Positions 42,322-56,037 of a stretch of DNA of 64,000 nt are shown piece after piece. The number at the start of each line of letters is the position of its first letter. Within the stretch, counting starts at the first letter, position 1. Position numbers and translations under genes: made by a program. Source of the stretch: Pyrus communis (lineage: Eukaryota; Streptophyta; Magnoliopsida; Rosales; Rosaceae); assembly GCF_963583255.1 (NCBI RefSeq), contig NC_084814.1, forward strand, positions 23,582,315-23,646,314, read 5' to 3'. The notes beneath the pieces were generated by a model that was not told where the DNA came from, did no database searches, and worked only from the letters and a program-made list of their open reading frames with translations.

Positions 42322-45300
42322 CCCAAAAGCACTTGTGAGATTTACATCAATTATGTTACTTTCACAAACGAAAGCAAGGTCAGATTAATAGAAAAGCGGG
42401 AATGGAGCATTCAACACGTTTCCAAACACCACCTTACGCTTTCAGTAACAAACAAGGGAAATACAGCCACCCACTTTGTTTTTTATTTCCTTTCAAGTCA
42501 AAGAATGAAAACTGCTTACGAGAAAAGCAGATTTCCAAGGGTACCCATGTCACTAAAACACAGATAAAATTGAAGTCAATTGAAGAAAAAACAGTTTTTT
42601 GGCATAAAAACAAGGGTTCGAATCAAAGAGTCTGGCCAAACATAACCGATAGAACGGCAATTGCATTACAAATAGGTGATCAGAGTAAAAGCTGGACTGT
42701 ACGCGTTTTTGGTTCATGTGCCACTATGCGACCATCAAACACCTCATGGGCGAGAAATGTGCACAAACAAGATCGGTTACAAACTTTTAAATGAAGGGAT
42801 GTGATTTTTATCGAGAAATATGCACAAATAGATTCGGTTACAAACTTTTAAATGAAGGGACGTGATTTTTATCGAGAGAATGTGATTTCCGCACATATTT
42901 TTTCTCTTTGACCTTTGTTTTGTTTTATTTATAACGTTTGGATTGGGTGAGTAAATCATAGGACCACAGAAGCGTGTAAAAAGAGAAAAGAGATCTACAT
43001 GATATGGACACGAATCAAACAATAAAAAGGTGCAAAATCATAGTTTATACACGATTTATTGTTAGTTTATTAACCCTTAAACTTTTTTTTTATTTAAAAT
43101 TTTATAATCGGTTCTATTTCTGCGCATTAACCAAAAATTAAACACCAGAATTTTACTAATCACCATAGCTAGTTAATAGAGGAAGCTTCAAAGTGCAGAA
43201 AGGAAAGGATGTGCTGGTGACTGGTGTGGTGGGGCTGAGAGAATGTTTGAGTAAGATGAAAGCCATGGCGATGGTAATTAATATTAGCTCATATAAAATT
43301 GTAGAAAAGTGACAGATAAACGATATTTGATTCAGAAGACAATTAACAAACGAGATTAACGTGTTCGTACCTCAGAAGATGCCCACAAATCAGCACAAAC
43401 AAGAAACAAAAGGTTGATGGCAAAGCGTGAAGTAAACTATACAAGGATTTTATATATATATATATATATATATAATTAATATATAATTTTGAAAAGGGGA
43501 GGGAGCTTTTGCTTTAGAGTCTGCAAAGTTTATGCAACCGGAGGCAGATATCAGTTATGGCAATAAAATGTGTTATATAGGCAGCAGTATTTGCATATTT
43601 ATTTAGTTACTTATCAGGATTTGCGTATTAACGCAGATATTGTGAGGGATTTTTCAATGTATCGAAAACGGTTCAATACATTAAGTGTTATAATACAATT
43701 AATTAATTTTATTTTTTTTCAAGTTTCCAACTAATTGTATCATTACATTTGATGTATAAGATCGTATTTCTAACTCATGGAATTTTTTTCTATTTGGTAG
43801 ATACATGAATGCCATGGATAAATACTCAATGAATACTCTATTTTTATGGAATGACGCAAACAAAATAATTATAATTTACCAGAATGTCATAAATGTGGTA
43901 GTTATAAGTTTTGACTTTATAATAATTTTAGAGAGCGTTTATTGTACCGGATTATTTCAAACTATAATAACTTCAGGAACTAAATTGGATTGGTTTGGCA
44001 TGAACTAAGTAGTAAGAAGTATAAGAATAATGAAACGTTTGGTGAAATATCGGACTAAATTATTTTTGAGAGCCGAATACTTTTTTATCATTTTTTGACT
44101 CATCTAAATAATATTGTATTATTATTAATCCACACATTTTTTTTCTAAGTCACTCTCTCTCCCCCACTCTCTTCCTTTCATTTTCTTCCTCTTCTTCTTT
44201 CCTTTCTCTTCTTCGCACCGGCCACAAATGCTCTCGTCGACGCCCCAATCAGCGGCAACCCCTCTCCTCGCCGCCGACAAAATCTCCTTCTCGTTCGAAC
44301 CTTTTGCTTCTTTCTCTCACCTTTTGCCTCGTTTAAACCTACAAGATCTTTGAAGCACACCTCCAAATTTGCCTTGCTCTTAGCTATCAACCGCTAGAGC
44401 TTAAATGTCCCACATGCCTAATCTCTGGATAATTTGCAGCATCATCAATATTAACCTCACAAGGAGAGCTTGATTGTACCTCATGCCTCATTTCCCACTG
44501 GCTTAGGGATTGACCTTGTGATCTTCTCCACCACTGACAAGAACTCTAGAAGATTTTATACCAATCTTGAGGCAATTCACCGATGTAGAATGTGCCACGA
44601 ATTCCTGTGAGACACATCCCAAGTTAAGGCTAAAATTATCAGAGAAGATGAGTGGGATGGCGTTGACATCGATCGAAGCCTCGGATCGAGCCGTGTAATC
44701 AGATTTTGAGATTTAGGCGGTGGGTGGGGTTGTCGGTGCAAAGAGATAGAGCAAGGGGGAGAGAGTGAGAGAATAAGACGAAGCGAGGTCTTAGCAGTCT
44801 TATTCTTTTCGAGGTATCTCGCTAAGACCGTCTAGCGAGGTTTTTAGTCGTGGCGAGTTCCTTCTAATCCTATTAAAGTTAGTTTTTGTAGGTAACAAAT
44901 ACGGAACTACACTAATTTTTAATCTAGTCCAGTTCAATCTAGTCCAATCATGGATGGAGCCATATAGAGACCAAAATGGCCCCAGACCTACTTTCTTCAC
45001 ACAAGGAAAAAAAATAGATTATGCCTTTGATTTCCAAAGATTTTGCAGGGTATTAGGGCCCCAACCAAAATCTTTTCCTTATTTTCTTCATTAGGTTCGA
45101 TTTAAGGCTAATAGCTATTATGCAGTTAATCGGCATCATTGTGAGTTTTGGGGGACTCAGGTGATCAGATAGGGTGAGAGAAAGTAGGGGAGAGTGCTTT
45201 CTTCATTCTTCCACTTAAAAGGACTTTTATTTTGAATATGAGTCGTGATACTACGCATGGCAGTTGAGTTGAGGAAGAGGATGACAAGAACGACGTCATA

Positions 45301-46934
45301 CCAAACCCAAATGATGGTGGTTGATAGCTCAGGACATGACATATCTTTATTTTTCTTAGATTAGAGAAGCATTTTAGGGTGAGACTTTTGGGTCCCTCCT
45401 GAGTTAAAATTCTAGCTCCGCCACCGAGTCCAATGAAGGCTAGTGATGATGAACAAATGCACTCTTAACACATTGAGTGAAATTATGCAGAGTGTGACAA
45501 CAAATGTATTAGTTTTGTGTCTAAATAACACTAATCTCTTCCAAATAGTTTCACATATTTTGTATGAGATGAGGCGCACACATTAAGTTTAGCATACCAG
45601 AATGCCATAGATGTGGTATACTCTCTTATTTTTTTTGGCCAAACCAATATTACCTTATGGAGAGTTTTTTATTAGGGAATGTATGTTATTTCTTCTTCTT
45701 CTTTTTTCAGTTTTAAACAATCATGAGATATGAATATGATTTGTCTTATGGAAGCATTGCTTGAAAGTTCATAAAGATAATTAAGAAATTCAAATAAATT
45801 AACAAGCATTGAATAATTTTGTAGTGGATAATTTGAAGTATAAATGCTATAAGTATCATTGAGTTTTATAAATGAAAGGTGAACCTCTTTATGACTGATT
45901 TTAATTTGCATGTTTTTGTTTTACGAACACAACTAACTATTGATTTTGTGATATTTTTCTTTTTAATTTGAATTAATAAATAAATGTAAATAAAGAGTAT
46001 CTTAAAGAAACAAAAGTTACTTTTTATAAATAAAAAAACTAGATCGAAGTTGTAAGTTTTACTTGATTTATAAGATTATATGCATGCATGTACCTCAAAT
46101 ACTTTATATTACAATTGTCAAAAGTCAATACTTGGATATTAGAAGATTAGAGTTGAGTGTGGAATTCACTCCATTAATACAGTTTAATTAAATTCCTTCA
46201 CTTAAGATTATTTTGCTAATTAATCACTTAATTTAAGATTTGGAAGCAAGTAAAGCATGTGCAAACATATGATGAGAAAGAAAAATGCCACTTTCCCAAC
46301 CTCCACGCTGTCAAAAACCTTTAAAAAGACAACAACAAAAAAAAAGCATAATTTGGAGGAAAGCGTCTTAGCTTCTTACACATTTCTTTTTATTTATGAT
46401 CATCAGATCAAATAAATTAAACATAATCAACGACCCATACTAAACAGGAGTGTATAAGAAGATAAAAAAGATGTGAAGATCACTTCCTAATTTACACACA
46501 CACGACATAAACTATAAATAAAAATAAATAACTTGATGCTTTCATGTCTAACACCATTCATTAATTTTTTGCATTTGACAGTCAGACCGTCATATGACAT
46601 TATTAATTTACAAATGGTATAATCTTAGTTGATCTTTGACGGTATAATTGATGTTTATAAACTTATGATATAATATTAATAAAAACATTAAAGTGAATTG
46701 ACATACCAATTACCACACTGCGTAACCACGTGGCATTTCTGAAAAACTTATGATCTCAATGTGGAAAAAGAATGTCCATCGAGGACGTACAAAACAATGC
46801 AAGTCACTTAGTAACATTCACTTAACCAACGTTACTTACAAGGCAAACTACCCATCCACCCATGAACACTCCCAAAACCTAATATTCAAACCTTAACCCA
46901 CTTCCTCAAGCTCTCTCAACTCTTTCAAAAAAAC
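42322..46934. other. UGDH promoter and long spacer, no gene seen
   Basis: Holds a 61-bp tandem duplication at 42752-42873 about 450 bp upstream of the UGDH TATA box, a TA run at 43451-43474, and a GC-richer 44150-44850 stretch with CT-rich and GA-rich edges. I could not assign it to any gene or element family. Confidence 0.5.
42752..42873. repeat. 61-bp tandem duplication upstream of UGDH
   Basis: GAGAAATGTGCACAAACAAG... is followed by GAGAAATATGCACAAATAGA..., both continuing GGTTACAAACTTTTAAATGA; a partial third copy follows. Confidence 0.85.
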
Positions 46935-47399
46935 ATGGGAGAGGCTTCAACGCCTATAGACCTAGCAACTTTCCTGGAAATCCCGGCAGACAAAAAGCCA
47001 CAAATAGCCACCGCGACACATGCTCACCCCCGCATGATAAGCCCTGTATGGCGGCTGAGCCCGAGTCACAACGGCAGCACGCTATACGACTCATACGAGT
47101 TTCGAGCTGTGACTCACCAACTCAACAAGGCCATGCAAGCTTCGAAAGCTTCTTCGTCGAGTCGTTATATGCACTGCTTCAACTCGCCTATGTACAGACA
47201 AGGGTTAAGTCGCATTGTCAAAGTGCGTGCCAAGAAACCGAAGATAAAATTGTGCCCGCCGCGGTTGTCTTGTGTGGCTACCGGGGACCAAAAGCCGAGC
47301 GCAAGGCCGGCAGGGGCGGTGACGAAGGGGTTTGTGGCAAGGGCGTGGAAAAAAGTGAAGCAAGGATTTTTGAAGAACAAGCAAAAGAATGAGGGTTGA
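46935..47399 (+). CDS. Small plant-specific protein of unknown function
   Basis: Intronless 154-aa frame starting at ATGGGAGAGG, preceded by a spacer with CT-rich leader (CTCAAGCTCTCTCAACTC). It has a central YEFRAVTHQLNKAMQASKAS segment, a serine-rich patch, and a basic C-terminal half ending ARAWKKVKQGFLKNK. No signal peptide, transmembrane segment or catalytic motif is visible. The central tyrosine/glutamate-rich helix followed by a basic tail with 'W-K-K-V-K-x-G' resembles a family of small uncharacterised dicot proteins (including Arabidopsis At1g13390/At1g68490-type), as I recall it. Codon composition is GC-richer than its surroundings, which supports coding. It overlaps other open frames of similar length, so coding status rests on the family-like pattern. 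Confidence 0.7.
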   Translation: MGEASTPIDLATFLEIPADKKPQIATATHAHPRMISPVWRLSPSHNGSTLYDSYEFRAVTHQLNKAMQASKASSSSRYMHCFNSPMYRQGLSRIVKVRAKKPKIKLCPPRLSCVATGDQKPSARPAGAVTKGFVARAWKKVKQGFLKNKQKNEG

Positions 47400-47983
47400 T
47401 TACTACTACACTGCTTGCGGGTTTCCTCCTGAAGTTATGAGCAGTTTCAATAAGCCTTTGGAGGTTGTAAACTATTTATGTATCGCATTCAAGGCTGACA
47501 TGAATCTTCTCCGGTTAGAACTCCTGCACGCTCAAATCTTTCGTCCTTCGGAGAAACCGAAGGGGTCAGCCGGTAGCTCTTCCCTGAGCACATTTCTGTT
47601 GCAGTTCAGTAGTCATGCATCCCAACTTCAATCGGGTTCAATCTCCTGGTAATATATGATTTTCTTAATTTCAATGTACTTTCAGTTATGTATAGTACGA
47701 GAGACTTCCATCCGCCGCTTGGTATCCCACCATTATATTATTGATTTGAGACGCCACAGTAACATTAGTAACTTACCAGAGAGTATAGGTGTTGAGTCCT
47801 CGTATAATAGGATACACCGTTGGTCCTTTGGCCGGTGTCGAAAAATTGTAAAATTTCCTATTTCCATTGATGATGAAGTTTCATGTACAACAACGCTTCC
47901 ACAAGAAGCATGCTATTAAAACCACACCCAAAAAACAAACAAAAAATAACAAAAAAAGGAATAAAATTATGTGCGGTGGGTTT

Positions 47984-48207
47984 TTAAGTCATCTTCAGCG
48001 CCATTTCTTGAAGAAGAGCTCGCTTCTGCACAGCGTTTATCACGTTGTTGGTTTCGGCATTCTCAAGAACATCGGTGACGATGGCGGCTGCGTGACCCAG
48101 TGGCTCCTCGGCTGCCCGCCTCAACATGAAGGCCTGCGCACGACATAATATGGCAAACTTAGTGAGGGGTTTAGCTATAAATTAGATTGTCATCTGATGA
48201 GAATTTT

Positions 48208-48253
<46 letters not shown>

Positions 48254-51200
48254 CCTGGCCGTGATGGGATATAGCCAACGTACAAGGTTGTTGAAACCAA
48301 GGCTCCCCGTCGACCTGAACAGGCAATGCCGCAAAGAGCTGTATCTTAATTGACTGGCCCTGTGCCAGCCTTCGAGCACGGGAAAGCCCAACCTGTACCA
48401 AACATAACAGCAGATCGGAAAAATAGCACGCTATCGAAATCTAGCGTTCACGCTGGATTTGGAAAACCATGAGCCGTTTTTGAATTGAAACTAACTAGCA
48501 AGACATCATTCCGATATGTAATATATGCATCACACATATAGTGAGGTAGAGTACCTGAAGTTTCCCAAGGTGCCATGTTCCAGAAATGCTCACAACCTCA
48601 AGTATTTTATCATGCATAGATTGTGGATCAAAATTATCATAATTTTCGTCTTCATTTTGCCACAGATCTACACCACCCATGTAGCTCCCAATGTTCGCTA
48701 CAAGCACACCTTCCGCATCCTGAAAATGCATGCAAAATTGTCAAGCACTGATAATCTCAAAATTAGTCAATCATAATTATATCCAGACAGCCAAATTTGA
48801 AGCAATATGATGATTTCTGAATCAGTAATGATTGTGCTGTGTATTTATGGTTAAAATCTTTTCATACTCACGTCGGGGACATCTACCTCAACGCCGTCCA
48901 CCTCAACTTGAACTTGCCACGGAAAATCTTCAAATGTTCTATCTATTATACCCTTCGCACCTTCTCTTGCATAAAGAACTTTATTCATGAACTGCACGTA
49001 GATAACAATCTCCGTATCTTAAGCAGGACACGTCAAAGTAAAATCTGAATAAAACTACTAACAAACAACTATTACAACACGAACCGATTTACAATGTGAT
49101 GTGATCCACCCAGGGTGAGGTATGATTGTATTTAATTGCTTTCTAAATTATAGTTAACGACATGTGATCTCAGACTCGAAGATGCAATATAGCACCACAA
49201 TCCATCAGTCTATTGCCTAATATAGCACAAGGGAGATTGACTCTAAATAATTTGAATTCCATTTTAGTTAAGTATTGATATTACCTGGTTATAAAACTTC
49301 TCTGGATTCTCCTCTCGTAGATTATGAATGTCCAAAGCAACCTTAGCATCACACCCAATTCCTGCAAATGAAGCAGGCCAGAGTTGGTGATAAATGGTAA
49401 GTCTGGTGAGATCTCATTCAATGTGATGAAAATCTCACACAAAAAGGCGTAGAAGTTACAAAAAGGCGTAGAAGTTAGCCAGAATACTCAGAACTAACTC
49501 ATCAACCGACCATATTGACATTGTTTCATCAGATTTGGGATAAATTTCATAAGGTTTTCTTTTCTCCTTGCAGAAAATATTCCATTTCACCTCATACATA
49601 TGATATATAGTGACAGTGAGCTATATACAGACTGAACGAAAAGATGAAGGTAAAGATGTAAAAGCCAACAAATTGATAACTGGCCCAATACAACAGAGAT
49701 TGGGGACCGAGACTTCACAAGCTAATGTGAGCTGAGTATATAGTTTGAGAACTGATCTGAGTTAAAACTCAAGTCAATAACTATGAGACATACAAACAGC
49801 ACGAGAACAAGAAAGATCAAGCCAAAATAACAGTATTCCATCCAACTACTCTAGGTGTATCTCATTTATAAACCAGATAATCACAAGCTACTATGATTAC
49901 ATACCAAGATAGTTGTTTAAAAACTTTGGCGACTGGAGCTGCTTCCCCTGTTGATTTACAATTGCTACCTTCCAACGATCAAGGATGGTTACTGCAGCAT
50001 GCTCTATGTGGTGCAAAACTGTGCAAAGGCCTCCTTGTCTCTCCACTGAGCCCAGACCTCCTCCCCATGACAAAACTCTAGCAAGATCATTCCCCGTTCC
50101 AGCAGGAAGAATAGCAACTGGAGGAGGAGAAACAAAATTTTGCTCTTCTATGGCATCCAAAACCCAACCAACGGTACCATCTCCCCCACACACAAGAACT
50201 CTGAAGTGCTGCACCTTTCTGAACAAATAAAGACCCACCTCTGGTCCCTGTGTTGAGCTCAGCTCAAAAACCTATATGAAACACAAGTACATGCAAGCAT
50301 TAAACAAAAATATATGAGATACCACAACTACTAATAACGAACCGGTTGATCAAACTTCATAGACATCAATTGAGGAGACAGCCCTCCATGTAATGTTGAT
50401 AAAATGTAGCGGTTAGAATATTGCTTTTAGGGCTTCCTATTACATTAAGGAGCTAAACTGGCAGGTCTTTTTTTTGTTGCTCCCATTAGATCCCATTTGT
50501 GCAGTGGCATTTCCCACAAAATTCAAACCTCAAACCTTAGTAAGAACATTACTTAACCCACATAAATAGAAACGAAAAGAAATAGTTTTTTTTTTTTTCC
50601 ATCATGGTATGCAATAACCTTTCTTGACTCATTCAAATATCAACAATGGAAAATAATTGTTTTTTCCAACTATTCAAGATAGTAGAGAAATCAAACCTGA
50701 ACAGGGTTGAGAAGAATATTCAAACGTTGCCTCAATGAATTCCCACGCTGAGCCCCACTCTTCTTGTTGATAAAAACTAACAAGGGTCTTGCATCTGGTG
50801 ATAAATCAATCAACTTATATCTTTGTTTCATCCGTAAAACCTGAGACTCGTCCTTCTTTTTGTTTGACGTGCTCCTCTTGAAACTGGGCTTAGAATCCAA
50901 CTTGTTATCTACATCATCATCTTGGTGCTGCAAATCCACATTCACAGTACCATTGCGGTTTTCCTCAACTTCATGAGAACCATTAACAGCTTGAAAAGTA
51001 CCAGGTATGCTTTCTGTAGACATATCCCCAGTACTACCACTATTTCCCGTGACAACAGAGTTTTCATTTCCATGCTTTGACTTCTTGCTCTGGCTTCTAA
51101 TAGTTGCACGTACTGAAGATGCTATTTCATTGGCTCCATGAGTAATGGTGCTCAAAAAACCACCTGCGGAAGTCTGGTTCAATTCCTTTACATGAAGGGG

Positions 51201-51866
51201 TGACAGAATCAACCTTCTGAATGGACCTAGATCACAAATATCGCCTGTTTCATTGGACATGCTACTGTGGCAATCAACATGTACCACTGTTTGACACCAC
51301 AAGCAGTACCATATTGGGGATCCACCAAGAAAAGACCCACTACATGGTTCTTCACAATAGCTGCAGAAAGAAGTTTCATCAGGTAGATCTGCTGCCTCTC
51401 TCCAACGGACAGCCCACTGGTGCATCACGTGCTCAAACCCCATCATGAAAACACACTTGCAATCCTTATGCGCACTAGAAGAGCAGCTCAGATGAGCCAC
51501 AGCACCGCAAATGTTGCAAAGGTGACTAAAACTATCTGAAGCTGTCATAGGCCCAAGAGTTTGAGAAGGGCTCATGGATTTTAGGCAAACACAGCAATTC
51601 AAGTTCTTTCCACGAGATATAGATTCTATAACCCAAGTATGAGGAGCTATAGGAACCTTCTGACGTGCCTTCGGGTTTTCCTTTGACCTGGCTATGGCTT
51701 TCATCCAACTTAAATTGATATTTCTCCTCCATTGGAAGGCGGAGTAGGCTATGGTAAAAATTCCAACTAGGGCTGCAATAAAGCAAGAGACTATGAAAAG
51801 GCGATCGGTTGGATTCTTGTTGTTCCAATAGGGCAAAAACATATCAAAGTCTCCATCGTAATCCAT
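47984..51866 (-). CDS. DGK1: Diacylglycerol kinase (DGK1/DGK2-like)
   Basis: Membrane-bound kinase converting diacylglycerol to phosphatidic acid with ATP. Seven exons, in transcript order: 50697-51866, 49905-50271, 49285-49361, 48872-48991, 48555-48719, 48255-48392, 47984-48133. They join to 728 aa, the exact length of Arabidopsis DGK1. A single N-terminal membrane segment is at about 23-44 ([20 protein letters not shown]). Two C1-type zinc-binding domains follow (about 75-140 with CCVCLKSM...[14 protein letters not shown]; about 150-225 with FCSYCEEPC...[10 protein letters not shown]), then a Ser/Lys-rich linker. The catalytic domain has GGDGTVGW at 419-426 and [13 protein letters not shown], and the accessory domain [21 protein letters not shown] 5' UTR intron is likely (about 51919-52493). 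The symbol could equally be DGK2. Confidence 0.95.
48213..48250. repeat. (GA)n microsatellite at a DGK 5' splice site
   Basis: On the transcript strand, the donor CAG/GTCTCTC of the sixth intron (GT at 48254-48253) runs straight into this CT tract. Confidence 0.92.
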
Positions 51867-52499
51867 ACTCAGTGACTACCTCTTCGAATCTACATAGACG
51901 CACCCAGTAAACTGCCTAAAACCCAATTTAATTAGAAATCAAAGTCATAAATCCTCCAATACGATTTTATCATTCGCTAACACTATCAAAACCCTCAAAC
52001 TCATTCCCACACCCAACTCATCATCCTACTTAATTCATACACCCTAGTTCATAAAAATAAGAAAAATTGTTCAACACATAAAACGAATATTATTCCAATT
52101 TTCCAAATGTTTCCGCAGAGCACTTGGTACTTGCTAACATTGGATTGTTCAACACATAGTTCTATCATGAAACTAAAACAGAAAAATTGGCAGCTTATTG
52201 AAAAAAAATATATATCTAAACATTTTAAACATAGATGATAGTCCAGTCAAACCAATAAACTTCCATATTTTCAGACCAAGCAAACAACCCAACCTAACCT
52301 CCTATAATACTTCATTTTCTATTCCAATTTCTCGGCAACCAAACAGAAAATCTAAATACAAAATACAAATTAACATACATACATTCCAATATCTAACTAT
52401 ATATACACACACACTATATACGCACGGAAACATGAAGATTTCAGAAAATGAAGCATGAAAGGATTGAAACTGGAAAACGAAAAAGGACTTACAGTGACG

Positions 52500-53596
52500 G
52501 ACGGCGGAGGACGGAGGTGCGATCCGCCGATCTAGCTTGATCCACGCCGGGAGGCAAAGCTTTGGAGAGTGTAGGAATCAGAAGCTAAAACCCAAATCCA
52601 AGGAAAAGCAAATGGCATTTCGAATTCGATTTTTTGTTTTTCTTGAGCGCTAATTATTTAATTTTTGTTTATTTATAGTTGTAAGATTATGAGGTGAAGT
52701 GGTCGGCTGGTGTAGTGTAGATGGCGCGTAGGCTACGTGGTGGACGGAGGGGGCATGACGTGGAGCGCTTTTTGTGGGACCCGGAACCTCCGTTCTCCCT
52801 GGCTGTTCGAATACTTGACACTTGACAGCTCTCTTCGGGCTCCGGTCTTTATCGAGCCGACATCGGTGTAATTTTTCATTTTTACAGCAAAAATATAGAA
52901 ACTATTAGGATTAAACCACCGGAAAATGATCATTTCCAGATCCCTTTCATTTAATTCTTTTCGTCAAATAATTTAAATTCTTAAAATTTGATCTAACGAC
53001 TACAAACAATGGTACACTCTAAAAGTTATAATAACTTTAACAATTGAATCAAATTTTAAAGATTCAGATTGTTTGATAAGAAGGATTAGATAGAAGGAAT
53101 CCAAAAGAATTCTTTCCTAAACTACCGACCTAAATTAGGATTGAACTTTAAATTGGATTTTAGTTACTCGTGAAATTTGATTGTTTCACTAATTCCAAAA
53201 AATTTAGACACTTCAATCGACATCAAAGATATTTTAGGAGAATACACTTCTTTTAAAAACACTTCTGCCCAAAAGCAGTTTCACAATAAGCTCTTATATA
53301 AAAAAGAAACACTTTTGCTCAGAAACAGTTTCATAGTAAGCTCTTGTACTTAGAGTATAACGAAATGATATTTTAGGGGAATACGCTTACCTAAAAAACA
53401 CTTTTGCTCATAAGTTGTTTCACAGTAAGCTCTTATATTTGGAGTACAACGAAATTTTTAGAAAGAATTTCAGGTGCTTATATTTGGAGTACATTCAATA
53501 TTCCTGGAAAAACATTTGTAACTACTTCATGTAAAAAACACACGACGGATATTTCTTTCAAAAAGCATTTCAAGTGTTTCTTCAACACATAATCAC

Positions 53597-53628
<32 letters not shown>

Positions 53629-54218
53629 GCAAACATTATTAGGACTGCTTGTGCTGATTTGATAGTGTTATTTTCACAGCACTTCCAATGCTTTTAAAAT
53701 AGCCCCAAAACTTTTAAGAAGCAGCACACAAGTGCTTCTTTCAAAGACTGAAAGTGCTTTTTGAAGAAGCACTTGCATTTTTACTAAAAATTTCAATATA
53801 CTTCTAATGGAAGCGCTTTTACTAGAAATGCTTATGAGCAAAAGTGTTCTAAAAAAGACGCTCCAAACAATACTTCCAATTTCAATTTCCAAGTCGCTTA
53901 TTAAAAACTTCTCGTGCCTGTAAGTAAAAGACACTTCCAATAAAAGCACTTCTTAGCAAAAGCACTTTATAGAGATGCATCTCCAAACTGTGTAGGTGAG
54001 TAAGAAGGGTTCATGTAACAAAACTTAAAATTGAGAAAGCCAATTTCAACATAGCACTTCAAAATTAAACCGAATAACGAAGGAAGCGATGTTCCTGATC
54101 ATAAAAGTGCCAAGACACAACACATCAAAATCCTTCCTATATCTACTCATTCAAGCAAAACTGCAAAAAGTTTTCTAACTTGTTTTGCATCCATAATCAA
54201 GACTTTCACGTAACCCGC
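52500..54218. other. DGK leader/promoter side, MITE cluster, spacer
   Basis: 52500-52900 is the promoter side of DGK. 53228-53990 carries several tandem and degenerate pieces of the GCTCGTTTGGAAGTGC MITE family. No gene is supported. Confidence 0.55.
53228..53990. mobile_element. MITE-derived repeat cluster
   Basis: A motif ACACTTTTGCTCA.AA..GTTTCA.AGTAAGCTCTT occurs three times (near 53255, 53305, 53395), and further on AGCACTTGCATTTTTACTA-like and ACTTCCAATAAAAGC blocks match the MITE family. A 28-base poly-T is at 53603. Confidence 0.6.
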
Positions 54219-55912
54219 TTAGATTGCGACAGCGATCCGTCCAGCAACTTGGTCGAGATCCCTCTGGCCACTAGATGAGATTTTCCTTCCACTAAAACAC
54301 AGGAATACAAGTGGTTTAGTTGCCAAAAACTTCAATTCATGTTGTCGTTTGTCATAATGAAACCAAGAGTTATGTGAAAGGAACTCACCCTTTGGCGTCA
54401 ACGTCAATGATGTTTATCCTCTGCAATTGTTGAAGAATGTGACGAGCAATAGCGCCACTGCTTTTACAGAAATGAGGCGGGCGACTGCCATTCCTCTTGC
54501 TTCCTCCATAAATCCTACGGAAGGCACCTACACCAAGACCACCCCTCAAGTAGATTTTCCTTGCCATGGATGCTGCAAAGATAATTAAATTCGGATTAAG
54601 ATACGCACAGTAAACAGTTTTATCACACCAAAACTAGCGGAAGGTTTTGTGCATATGGGGAGAAAGGGATAGAGAATTCCACATACCAGATCTGATGTAG
54701 TACCAATCAGGGTCGTACGGTGCAAGCTCCTTGAATGTAGCGGTCTTCACAATGTCGGTCCAGTCAGGAAGCTCAATCTATCATGCGAAATGAGAAGAGA
54801 CTCCTCATTGAAAAGGGGCAACAAAGTAAACCTACTAGCGAGTGAAGAGATATCATATACAAAAAATCATTAAACAAAGTAAACCTACTGGCAATTACGT
54901 TTCTACCTTCAAGGATATCACGTGACTATAAGAACTTCTGTTTTTTGTCTTCAGAAATGGAAAGAAAAAAAAAGAACGAAACACCGGCTAAATAAGATTT
55001 CTTTCGTAACAAAACTAAAGAACTTGCAGCCAGAGCGGGTACAAGATACAAAATCCAGCATCCATTACTGATGGCCACAACTAAAGGGCCTAACGTAACG
55101 GTGGTTTACACACATTGTATGCAATTTTTGTTCACTCGAAGAAAGTGAGACAAACGACTATAACATGCTTAATTGCTAATGAACCTTTCAGAGACCAAAA
55201 CAACACAACGCAGAAATAAAAGTAATTTCAAAGGATCTACTATGTTTTCATAACAATTGAACACTCGCATTCCCTCAGCGCCACTCAATAGCGAGAATGG
55301 CATATCCAATCCGGTGTTTTTCCGAAGCATTATAGTTCAGCAATTTCCTTTTCCCTTTACGAGCCAAAATTCAGTTTCCTCTCTTAAAATCGCACAAATT
55401 GACCAATGTAAGAGATCCAACAAAACCCACAACAAACGCAGCCTCCCATTTTTCACAAATTTACACTTGTTTCAGCATACAAACTATAACAAACTCGAAT
55501 GCTGGAGAACCAAAAATTGAAACCAAATGTTGCGATTATCTAAGCTTGCAATCTGTGCATATGACAATAAGTGTATCGATCCTAAAATATATAGGGCTCG
55601 TGCTTTTAAAATGATTTTGGCGAAAATGTTTTTGGGTTATAAAAGCATTTAAATTGCTTCCTGCAAAGTGCATTTTGAGGATTCACTTGTATTTTTACAG
55701 AAGATTGGTCCCAAAAATATTTTCACCAAAAACGTTTTCAGTCATTTTAAAAGCACTTCCAAACGAGCTCATAGCCACACAACACAGATATATGCACACA
55801 CACACACAAATGAGAGATAGAGACTGACTCGGCCGGAGCGCTTCAGGTGAGCGGCGTAGCCCTTGACGAATTCATGGGGGGACACGTCCTTCACTGTTCT
55901 CGCCGCCTCCAT
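54219..55912 (-). CDS. RPS19: 40S ribosomal protein S19
   Basis: Small-subunit ribosomal protein eS19. Four coding exons, in transcript order: 55829-55912, 54687-54777, 54389-54572, 54219-54291; together 143 aa, the usual plant length. It starts [20 protein letters not shown], followed by [25 protein letters not shown] and the core [17 protein letters not shown], then [17 protein letters not shown]. The C-terminus is [13 protein letters not shown]. Introns are GT-AG. Promoter motifs on the 56.0-56.2-kb side (telo box, site II) fit ribosomal-protein regulation. The 5' UTR is short, within about 120 bp of the ATG. Confidence 0.96.
55593..55775. mobile_element. MITE, GCTCGTTTGGAAGTGC family, in RPS19 intron 1
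   Basis: The right end ACTTCCAAACGAGCTC and the left GCTCGTGCTTTTAAAATGAT are inverted; inner blocks TTGGTCCCAAAAATATTTTC are shared by other copies. Confidence 0.75.
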
Positions 55913-56037
55913 CTTCCGATTACGTAAAGCTCTGCTTCACCTTCTCCTTCTCCTTCTCCTGCTTGCTGCGGCGGCGGAGCACGTCCGAGTCTTCTTCTGG
56001 CTTGTGCGTATGGGAGGAGTGTAACCAAGGTTTGGGA

